In this document: piece by piece, positions 50,956 through 56,921 of the stretch
How the letters are laid out: the number at the start of each line of letters is the position of its first letter
Numbering within the stretch: position 1 is the first letter of the stretch
Source of the DNA: an uncultured Verrucomicrobiota bacterium
GTDB lineage: Bacteria; Verrucomicrobiota; Kiritimatiellia; Kiritimatiellales; Tichowtungiaceae
DNA: 56,921 nucleotides
Assembly: GCA_903826865.1 (NCBI GenBank)
Contig: CAIKGD010000060.1
Span: forward strand, 1 to 56,921
Direction of reading: 5' to 3'
Made by a program: the position numbers and the translations under genes
Notes under the pieces: generated by a model
Told to the model about the DNA's origin: nothing
Databases searched by the model: none
Seen by the model: the letters and a program-made list of their open reading frames with translations, nothing else

Positions 50956-51312
50956 ATGGCGTATGATTTAACAGGGAAAATAAAGGTGATTAATGCGGCG
51001 CAGGTTCTGGGCGCCAAAGGTTTTACTAAACGCGAGTTTGTGGTGACGGTTGAAGACGGTAAGTATCCTCAGGACATTGCCTTGGAGTGTGTGCAGGATA
51101 AGGTCAAACTGCTCGACGGGTTGAAAGAGGGGCAAACTGTGACGGTGACGTTCGACATTCGCGGACGCGAATATAACGGGCGCTATTTCAATAACCTTCA
51201 GGCCTGGCGTATCAAAGCTGAAGAGGGTGACAAACCCGCTGACGATGACCGTCCGCCGATCCCGGATGAAGCGGATGCGCCCGGCGACTTCGAAGACGAC
51301 ATTCCGTTTTGA
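50956..51312 (+). CDS. DUF3127 protein with SSB-like acidic tail
   Basis: A 118-residue protein. The DUF3127 OB-like domain spans residues 1-90 (FTKREFVVTVEDGKYPQDIA and FDIRGREYNGRYFNNLQAWR). A disordered acidic segment then ends DFEDDIPF, very close to the C-terminal peptide of SSB (D-D-D-I-P-F), which recruits replication and repair proteins. DUF3127 is described as a single-strand DNA-binding-like family in Bacteroidota and relatives. The role here is inferred. AGGGAGA lies upstream. Confidence 0.85.
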   Translation: MAYDLTGKIKVINAAQVLGAKGFTKREFVVTVEDGKYPQDIALECVQDKVKLLDGLKEGQTVTVTFDIRGREYNGRYFNNLQAWRIKAEEGDKPADDDRPPIPDEADAPGDFEDDIPF

Positions 51313-51399
51313 GAATGGAAAAGCGGAATATTGAAAGGATGAGGGTTGAGTCCTGATGGCGAAAACCGTATAGAAGGCGCGTTTTAAACGGAGAAAACG

Positions 51400-52602
51400 A
51401 TGAGAGTTGTATTGGCATATTCGGGCGGTCTGGATACCACGGTGCTTCTGACCTGGCTGCAGGAAACTTTTAAGGCGCAGGTGATCTGCTACTGCTCCAA
51501 CGTCGGGCAGGAGGAGGAACTGGACGGGCTGGAAGCCAAGGCGCTCAAGCACGGCGCTATTAAGTGTGTGGTTGACGATGTCCGCGAGGAGTTTGCCCGG
51601 GATTTTGTTTTTCCGATGATGCAGGCCAACGCTATTTACGAAGGCACCTATCTGCTCGGCACGTCGATTGCCCGCCCGCTGATCGCCAAACGCATGATGG
51701 ATATTGCTATCGCCGAAGGCGCGGAAGCCATCTGTCATGGCGCGACCGGCAAGGGTAACGATCAGGTGCGCTTTGAGCTGACCGCCTATTCGATGAAGCC
51801 TGATATCAAGATTATCGCTCCGTGGCGCATGCCGGAGGTCTTTAAGTTCAAGGGCCGTCCTGACATGATCAAATATCTCGAAGAACACGGCATTCCGTGT
51901 TCGGTTTCAAAATCAAAGCCGTACAGCACCGACCGCAATCTGCTGCATATCAGCTTTGAAGGCGGCATTCTTGAAGATCCGTGGAACGAGCCGGACGAAA
52001 ACATGTGGGTGATGACCAAACCGCTGTCTCTGGCCGCCGATAAGCCGGAGTATGTCGAAATCAGTTTTGAAAAAGGGATTCCGGTCGCTGTCAACGGCGA
52101 AAAGCTTTCGCCAGCCGCGCTGATCCGCAAGCTGAACGCCATCGGTTGCGAACACGCCGTCGGACGCATCGACATTGTCGAAAACCGCTTTACCGGCATG
52201 AAAGACCGCGGCATCTACGAAACTCCTGGCGGAACGATTCTGCACCATGCGCACCGCGCCATCGAGTCGATCACCATGGATCGCGAAGTGATGCATTTGC
52301 GCGACTCGCTGATCCCCCAATACGCCACGCTGGTTTACAACGGCTTCTGGTTCGCGCCGGAGCGCGAAATGCTTCAGGCCGCGATTTTAGAGAGCCAAAA
52401 AACAGTCACCGGCGATGTTCGCGTGAAGCTGTTCAAGGGCGGAGTACACGTCTGTGGACGCCGTTCACCGTATTCGCTTTATAATCCAAAAATCGTCAGC
52501 TTCGACGAGGCCGGCGGCTACGATCAGACCGATGCGACGGGCTTTATCAAGCTCAACGCGTTGCGTTTACGCGTCCGTGCCGCGATGCAGAAAAAGAAAT
52601 AA
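51400..52602 (+). CDS. argG: Argininosuccinate synthase
   Basis: A 400-residue enzyme condensing citrulline and aspartate. ATP pyrophosphatase P-loop [49 protein letters not shown] and [19 protein letters not shown] are the family signatures. It works after ArgF, whose gene at 41325 is frameshifted. ATG 51400 has GGAG upstream. A strong terminator follows. Confidence 0.96.
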   Translation: MRVVLAYSGGLDTTVLLTWLQETFKAQVICYCSNVGQEEELDGLEAKALKHGAIKCVVDDVREEFARDFVFPMMQANAIYEGTYLLGTSIARPLIAKRMMDIAIAEGAEAICHGATGKGNDQVRFELTAYSMKPDIKIIAPWRMPEVFKFKGRPDMIKYLEEHGIPCSVSKSKPYSTDRNLLHISFEGGILEDPWNEPDENMWVMTKPLSLAADKPEYVEISFEKGIPVAVNGEKLSPAALIRKLNAIGCEHAVGRIDIVENRFTGMKDRGIYETPGGTILHHAHRAIESITMDREVMHLRDSLIPQYATLVYNGFWFAPEREMLQAAILESQKTVTGDVRVKLFKGGVHVCGRRSPYSLYNPKIVSFDEAGGYDQTDATGFIKLNALRLRVRAAMQKKK

Positions 52603-52624
52603 GGCCCGCCTGAAATGGTGAAAG

Positions 52625-52653
52625 AAAGGGTTCCGGATTCCGGAACCCTTTTT
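52625..52653 (+). terminator. Rho-independent terminator after argG
   Basis: AAAGGGTTCCGG-AT-TCCGGAACCCTTT type perfect hairpin followed by TTCTTTT; symmetric, so it could act on both strands. Confidence 0.9.
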
Positions 52654-52786
52654 CTTTTGATCGGAATGCAATTTTTCCAGCGTTGACGCGTTTTATGAGG
52701 AAACAGCGCATTGTCCGGTTTGACTGTGGTGTTCTCCGTGCGGGGAACGGTTGGCTGGAAGCGGGTTTCGTTTCAAGGAGGCGTTC

Positions 52787-53065
52787 ATGAACAAGTGGGT
52801 CGTATTGACGGTTGCAGTAATGACGGTTGCCGGAGTTCAGGCTGCAGAAAAAGGCAAAGGCGGAGGGATGGACAAAGACAAGTATATTGCGGTGGCGCAA
52901 AAACGGGCTGAAACGGCTGGAAAAACATTTGATCAGGCCAAAGCAGAAGCTGCTTTTGCTGCTAAAGATAAAAACGGCGACGGCATACTGACAGCGGACG
53001 AAATGGCTCCTGCCGGCGGAAAAGGTGCTAAAAAAGCCAAAAAAACGGCTCCAGCAGCTGAGTAA
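52787..53065 (+). CDS. Secreted EF-hand protein (paralogue 1)
   Basis: A 92-residue protein: signal peptide (MNKWVVLTVAVMTVAGVQA), a charged linker, one canonical EF-hand loop DKNGDGILTADE (with a preceding helix), and a Lys/Ala-rich tail. Calcium-binding, probably periplasmic. Paralogous to 56451-56720: both share the order signal peptide, AEK/AVA helix, FDQ, EF-hand, MAP/LAP. AAGGAGG upstream of ATG 52787. Confidence 0.85.
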   Translation: MNKWVVLTVAVMTVAGVQAAEKGKGGGMDKDKYIAVAQKRAETAGKTFDQAKAEAAFAAKDKNGDGILTADEMAPAGGKGAKKAKKTAPAAE

Positions 53066-53090
53066 GCTTTTACCGGTTGAAATAGTAGAA

Positions 53091-53126
53091 AAGTTCCGCA
53101 GGAAGTATTTCCTGCGGGACTTTTTT
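53091..53126 (+). terminator. Rho-independent terminator after the EF-hand gene
   Basis: AAGTTCCGCAGGAA-GTAT-TTCCTGCGGGACTT then a T6 tract; it overlaps the stop of the convergent DUF1080 gene by 2 bases. Confidence 0.9.
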
Positions 53127-54141
53127 ATTTCGCCGGCTGGAGCATAGCTTTGCGCAGTTTCGCAAGCTCCGGACTCTGTTTCAGAAGATAATTCAGTTCT
53201 GCCTGACGTGCCTGTGCCAAGCCGGTATTCAGTGCTTTGAAGCCGTCGTCTTCAGCCAGCAGTTTTTTTCTGAGTGTCTGCGCGGCCTCATTCGTCAAAA
53301 ATGCTTTGGGCCAGCGCTTGTGCATTCCGTTGTCGATGGCAATCCGTTCGTCTACCAATTTACCGAACGCCGGGTCGGACTGCATCAGTTTATTACGCAG
53401 CAGGGTTTCTGCATCCATGTAAGCGGTGTGGGGATCCAATGAGCTGTTGCTGCGGGCGGTTTGCTGAGCGAGCAGTTCAGATTTTATTTCGGCGGCATTC
53501 GGTTTCGGCGTTGCAGCCCATACGGTGATATTGTCGAATGATGCCGATGTCCCGCGTACCGGAAAGCCGAAGTTGATTTTCGGTGCTCCCATCTGTTCGT
53601 GCGTACCAAGGACGAATGTCTGTTTATCGATATGCGCCAGCAGAACATCGCCGCAATATTCTACGACCATCGTGTGCCACACGCCCGGTTTAAGCGTGGC
53701 GTTTTGCCGGGCCAGCGGCAAGGTGAGGGATTTCGCGTCTTTTTTGTCACGGTCCTTCTGGAGACTGATGCCGTCCGATGTAATCATAACGCGCGAATGG
53801 TGTCCTTTTGCTTCATTCATGCTCAGCGAAAAACCTTCACTGCCGTCGAGTTTAAAATCAAACTGCAAAACAGCACTTTCGAACGGGACAGCTGTGCGAA
53901 TGGCGGCTGCATGGTGGTCGGCTATGAGTTCACTGCCCATGAGCGTGCCGCTTTCAACTTTCCACGTGCCTTTGGCCACAGTCCAGTGATTGGTATTGAG
54001 GACAGGGCTGGAAAAGTTTTCGGCAAACAGAACTGCGCCGGTTTGTGTCAGCCAGAGATCAGGACCGCTGAGAGGCAGTCCGGCAAAACTGATGGAAGCC
54101 GGCAGCAAGCCGAGAACGATCTTTAAGAACTGTTTATTCAT
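53125..54141 (-). CDS. Secreted DUF1080 (concanavalin-like) protein
   Basis: A 338-residue protein with a signal peptide (MNKQFLKIVLGLLPASISFA). A beta-jelly-roll domain of the DUF1080/LamG kind follows: ENFSSPVLNTNHWTVAKGTW, VESGTLMGSELIADHH, KPGVWHTMVVEYCGDVLLAH and GTSASFDNITVW. A helical C-terminal tail of ~110 residues has repeated KLMQSDPAF / LLAEDDGF elements. In Planctomycetes and Verrucomicrobia such domains bind or process carbohydrates; activity here unknown. ATG 54141 begins the signal peptide. Confidence 0.8.
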   Translation of the reverse strand: MNKQFLKIVLGLLPASISFAGLPLSGPDLWLTQTGAVLFAENFSSPVLNTNHWTVAKGTWKVESGTLMGSELIADHHAAAIRTAVPFESAVLQFDFKLDGSEGFSLSMNEAKGHHSRVMITSDGISLQKDRDKKDAKSLTLPLARQNATLKPGVWHTMVVEYCGDVLLAHIDKQTFVLGTHEQMGAPKINFGFPVRGTSASFDNITVWAATPKPNAAEIKSELLAQQTARSNSSLDPHTAYMDAETLLRNKLMQSDPAFGKLVDERIAIDNGMHKRWPKAFLTNEAAQTLRKKLLAEDDGFKALNTGLAQARQAELNYLLKQSPELAKLRKAMLQPAK

Positions 54142-54311
54142 GGTGTGTCTCCGTGGGTTAAACCGTTTCAACAGCAAAGAGGCTATTCTTCCGGAGTAGG
54201 GATGCCCAGCCCGAAGTTCCGGAACCGCAAAAAAGATTTTATTGGTGATTCCTGCTGGTGTGCTGTTTCAAACAGTGGTAGTAAGCGGGTTGCAAAATTA
54301 ATGAAAGGCGC

Positions 54312-54800
54312 ATGAGCACCATATCTATCCGTCCTGCGACAATGGGAGACCTTCCGGCGATTGAGGTTATCGAAAAAAGCTGTTTTCCTGCCGACCGGCG
54401 CAGCAGTCTGCGCGCCCTCCGGTACAGCCTGAAAAGCCCGGCACAAAGCGTCTGGGTGGCCGTCGCCGGACAGCGCGAAATCGCCGGAGCCATGATTCTC
54501 TACCATCATCCGCGCTCCATTCGCATTTTCTCAATTGCCGTGCTGTCCGCTTTCCGCGGTGCCGGTGCCGGGCGGCGGCTGATGGAGCAGGCTTTGACAC
54601 TTGCGCGGCGTGCGGACTGTACCGCGGTAACGCTTGAAGCCGACCAGCATGATCGCAGGCTCACCAGCTGGTATGAGAAATTCGGTTTTCGAATTAAAAA
54701 AACACTGAGTGATTACCACTCGCCGGGCGCCCATGCTGTACACATGCGGCTGACTCTGAAGACAGCGCTTAAAGGAGGGCGCGTACGTGGCCGTTCGTAA
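54312..54800 (+). CDS. GNAT N-acetyltransferase (RimI-like) paired with ATP-grasp
   Basis: A 162-residue acetyltransferase: IRPATMGDLPAIEVIEKSCF at the start, acetyl-CoA motif IAVLSAFRGAGAGRRLMEQA, then LEADQHDRRLTSWYEKFGF. Its end overlaps the next gene (54787) by 14 bases, so the two are coupled. In other genomes such GNATs occur with RLAN-type ATP-grasp ligases, implying a peptide or amino-acid modification pathway. Substrate unknown. Confidence 0.88.
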   Translation: MSTISIRPATMGDLPAIEVIEKSCFPADRRSSLRALRYSLKSPAQSVWVAVAGQREIAGAMILYHHPRSIRIFSIAVLSAFRGAGAGRRLMEQALTLARRADCTAVTLEADQHDRRLTSWYEKFGFRIKKTLSDYHSPGAHAVHMRLTLKTALKGGRVRGRS

Positions 54801-56253
54801 CCTGATTATTCTCAACAACCCGGCGCATTGGACGTTTGACATTGAAGAAGTGGAGGTTGTATCCGCCAAGGCCTATCTGACCGAAAGCCGCTACGCGGAA
54901 ATGAAAAATGCGCGCGTCTTCAATCTTTGCCGTTCCTACCGTTACCAGTCGGTCGGTTATTACGTATCCCTGCTGGCGGCAGCCCGCGATCACCGCGCCA
55001 TTCCCAGTGTTACTACCATGCAGGACTTCCGCTCGCAGACCATCATTCGTACCATTGCCGAGGACATTGATGAGCTGATTCAGAAGACCTTCGCTAAAGT
55101 GACTGAAAAAGAGTTCACGCTCTACATTTACTTCGGGCAGACAGTCTTGCCTGAGCACCGCTATGTCGGCCGCTCGCTCTATAATCTTTTTCAGGCACCG
55201 CTGCTCAAAGTCAGTTTTGAGTTCACTAAAAAGTGGCTGATTCAGCAGATTACACCGCTTTCACTCGGTCTGATTCCGGAAATTGATCAGGAGCACATCG
55301 CCGAATTTGCCCGCAACTATTTTTCACGTAAACGCTTTCAGAGAAGTCAGATTCAGCAGTACGCCTATGATTTGGCCATCCTGATAAACCCTGAGGAAAA
55401 AAGCGCGCCTTCCTGCAAGAGGGCTCTTAGAAAATTTGAAGAGGCCGCCGATGAACTCAATGTCTATACTGAATTCATCACAAGAGAAGATTACAGCAGC
55501 CTTAGCGAATTTGACGCACTGTTTATTCGCGAAACCACTTCGGTTAACCACCATACCTACCGGTTTTCACGCAAGGCTCATGCCGAGGGGCTGGTGGTGA
55601 TTGACGACCCATGGTCTATCCTGCGTTGTGCCAATAAAGTGTATCTTGCCGAGCGGCTTGCGCAGGCCAAGCTGCCCGCGCCGCGTACGGTTATTCTTCA
55701 AAAAGAGGCGCTCAAGAGTACGCCGGAGACTCTGGGCCTCACCTTTCCCTGTGTGCTTAAACAACCTGACAGCGCTTTTTCACAGGGTGTGGTAAAAGCG
55801 GAAAACGAGGCCGACTTCCGCGAAAAACTGGACAAGCTGTTCGAAAAATCAGACCTGATTATCGCACAGGAATTTATGGCGTCAGACTTTGACTGGCGTG
55901 TCGGTATTCTCGACCGCAAACCGCTCTATGTCTGCAAATACTACATGGCTCGCGGGCACTGGCAGATATGTAACTGGAACAGCGGAACCAGCAGCCGCTT
56001 TGGCAAAAGCGAGACATTGAGGGTCGAAGACGCACCGCCGGCAGTGGTACAGACTGCTCTCAAGGCTGCCAACCTGATCGGCGACGGTTTTTACGGCGTG
56101 GATCTCAAGCAGATCGGCGACAAAATCTATGTGATCGAAGTCAATGACAACCCCAGTATTGATGCCGGAGTCGAAGATATTGTTCTCAAAGACGAACTTT
56201 ACCTTACCGTCATCCGCTCCATCATCAGCCGTATCGACGGTCCGCGCAAATAG
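54787..56253 (+). CDS. RimK-like ATP-grasp ligase with N-terminal RLAN domain
   Basis: A 488-residue protein. Residues 1-185 resemble the RLAN domain (RimK-like ATP-grasp N-terminal: MAVRNLIILNNPAHWTFDIE, RVFNLCRSYRYQSVGYYVSL, SVTTMQDF). An ATP-grasp ligase follows, with LKQPDSAFSQGVVKAENEAD (ATP lid), AQEFMASDFDWRVGILDRKP and Mg site GDGFYGVDLKQIGDKIYVIE, VNDNPSIDAG. It would form a carboxylate-amine bond on an amino acid or peptide, acting with the overlapping GNAT. The product is unknown. RBS AAAGGAGG. Confidence 0.9.
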   Translation: MAVRNLIILNNPAHWTFDIEEVEVVSAKAYLTESRYAEMKNARVFNLCRSYRYQSVGYYVSLLAAARDHRAIPSVTTMQDFRSQTIIRTIAEDIDELIQKTFAKVTEKEFTLYIYFGQTVLPEHRYVGRSLYNLFQAPLLKVSFEFTKKWLIQQITPLSLGLIPEIDQEHIAEFARNYFSRKRFQRSQIQQYAYDLAILINPEEKSAPSCKRALRKFEEAADELNVYTEFITREDYSSLSEFDALFIRETTSVNHHTYRFSRKAHAEGLVVIDDPWSILRCANKVYLAERLAQAKLPAPRTVILQKEALKSTPETLGLTFPCVLKQPDSAFSQGVVKAENEADFREKLDKLFEKSDLIIAQEFMASDFDWRVGILDRKPLYVCKYYMARGHWQICNWNSGTSSRFGKSETLRVEDAPPAVVQTALKAANLIGDGFYGVDLKQIGDKIYVIEVNDNPSIDAGVEDIVLKDELYLTVIRSIISRIDGPRK

Positions 56254-56450
56254 GGTGCCGTATTAATCTCGCAGACAGGTAAGATGTAAATGTCAACATA
56301 TTTCTTGCCAAGACATGATAATTAATTTTCAAACTTAATACGATTAAGGTTGAAAAATACTCTGGCTGAAATAACATTTGTTTATCGGGTTTGAACTGCT
56401 CATGTGAGTGGTGATTCCGAGATTGGAAACTATGGAAAGGACGGTTGAAA

Positions 56451-56720
56451 ATGATGCGTTTGTTTTATTTGATGGTTGTACTACTGGCGGGTGCGGTTAT
56501 TCAGGTACAGGCAGCGCCTACGGCCTTCGGCGACGCAGATAGTGACGGTAAAGTTACTCAGGAAGAGTTCCTGACTGCGAAAAAAGCGGTTGCGGAAAAA
56601 AGCGGAAAAAAATACAGCGAAGAAAGATCAAAAAAGCAGTTTGATCAAAAGGACACTAATAAAGACGGTGTGCTGAGTGCAGACGAATTGGCTCCGGCTC
56701 CTAAAAAAACAGATAAGTAA
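56451..56720 (+). CDS. Secreted EF-hand protein (paralogue 2)
   Basis: An 89-residue protein: signal peptide (MMRLFYLMVVLLAGAVIQVQ then AA), two EF-hand loops, DADSDGKVTQEE and DTNKDGVLSADE. The last closely matches the single loop of the protein at 52787, and both end ADELAP/ADEMAP plus a Lys-rich tail. Likely periplasmic Ca2+-binding. ATG 56451 follows GGAAAGGA; a TTG at 56445 is less likely. The gap before it (56254-56450) shows only A+T-rich text. Confidence 0.85.
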   Translation: MMRLFYLMVVLLAGAVIQVQAAPTAFGDADSDGKVTQEEFLTAKKAVAEKSGKKYSEERSKKQFDQKDTNKDGVLSADELAPAPKKTDK

Positions 56721-56745
56721 CTTGAGATGTGAATCTTGCAAAAGG

Positions 56746-56769
56746 CCCCGTACATTTGTGCGGGGTTTT
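56746..56769 (+). terminator. Rho-independent terminator after EF-hand paralogue 2
   Basis: CCCCGTAC-ATTT-GTGCGGGG then TTTT; one G-T pair. Beyond it the window ends in A+T-rich sequence with a short direct repeat (attctacgattaa / attctgcgattaa) and no gene. Confidence 0.8.
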
Positions 56770-56921
56770 CGATTGTCCGGATAGCCGGAAAAATCTTGGC
56801 GATTTTCTTTGTCAGAAACGGGTTTGTATCGTAAACGTTGTTTTTGATACATGATTTTTATTAAATTGCGATCAGCCGTTCAAATTCTACGATTAAATTC
56901 TGCGATTAAAGTTGTAAAATA

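Noticed and set aside
50735-50971. Reading frame across tRNA-Val (GRLAQLVRASRLHREGRGFE)
   Set aside because: This is the well-known spurious translation of a tRNA gene.

Overview
The window reads like a chromosome segment of an anaerobic, H2-metabolising, Gram-negative bacterium of the PVC group, most likely Kiritimatiellota/Lentisphaerota. This placement is inference. It rests on a TIGR04073-type exosortase-associated protein, secreted EF-hand and DUF1080 proteins, an LPS-type heptosyltransferase, dense families of short intergenic repeats, and fermentative hydrogenases. I could not run any search.

Layout. 1-5806: end of an energy-converting (Ech, group 4) [NiFe]-hydrogenase operon with three gene fusions (EchA-EchB, EchC-GNAT, HypC-HydE-like radical SAM), plus echD, echE, echF and hypA. 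5748-8155: a ParE/antitoxin pair inside a duplication of the hydE-like gene tail, then an A+T-rich island with a gene remnant and an unknown membrane protein. 8156-13282: ion transporter, DUF502 protein, lysS, nikR (nickel regulator), nfo. 13435-18861: hydC-hydB-hydA, a trimeric [FeFe]-hydrogenase of the electron-bifurcating type, whose HydB carries an extra GltD/NfnB-like flavoprotein module. 19120-20578: broken UPF0175/PIN toxin-antitoxin pair, a lipoprotein and an ACT-like (TM1266-like) protein.

20601-32545: glycosyltransferases, an MTH1-like Nudix enzyme, an RNA methyltransferase, an alpha/beta hydrolase, a nitroreductase, a phosphoglycerate-mutase-like enzyme, aconitase (with genomic repeats inserted in frame) and an NfeD protease. 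Three copies of a palindromic 88-98 bp repeat lie between genes here. 32592-36323: esterase, TauE-like protein, ThiS-ThiF fusion followed by a DUF4160/DUF2442 module inside a second gene-tail duplication, and a DGQHR/DndB-like remnant. 36324-46668: short uvrC, flavin reductase, ABC exporter, pyrB, frameshifted argF, heptosyltransferase, miaB, amidohydrolase. 46790-52602: tRNA-Asn, recR, ybaB, dnaX (with an A9 slippage site), TIGR04073 protein, surE, tRNA-Val, DUF3127 protein with an SSB-like tail, argG. 52787-56720: two secreted EF-hand proteins flanking a DUF1080 protein and a GNAT/RimK-like ATP-grasp pair.

How it fits together: the Ech complex (ferredoxin and H+/Na+ gradient), the HydABC complex (ferredoxin plus NAD(P)H), NikR and HypA form a hydrogen-metabolism neighbourhood with redox coupling through ferredoxin. 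The most unusual structural signal is that two unrelated toxin-antitoxin-like modules each sit just downstream of a conserved gene and are bracketed by a second copy of that gene's last 60-66 bp. The copies differ almost only at synonymous sites, and the offsets are similar (656 and 646 bp).
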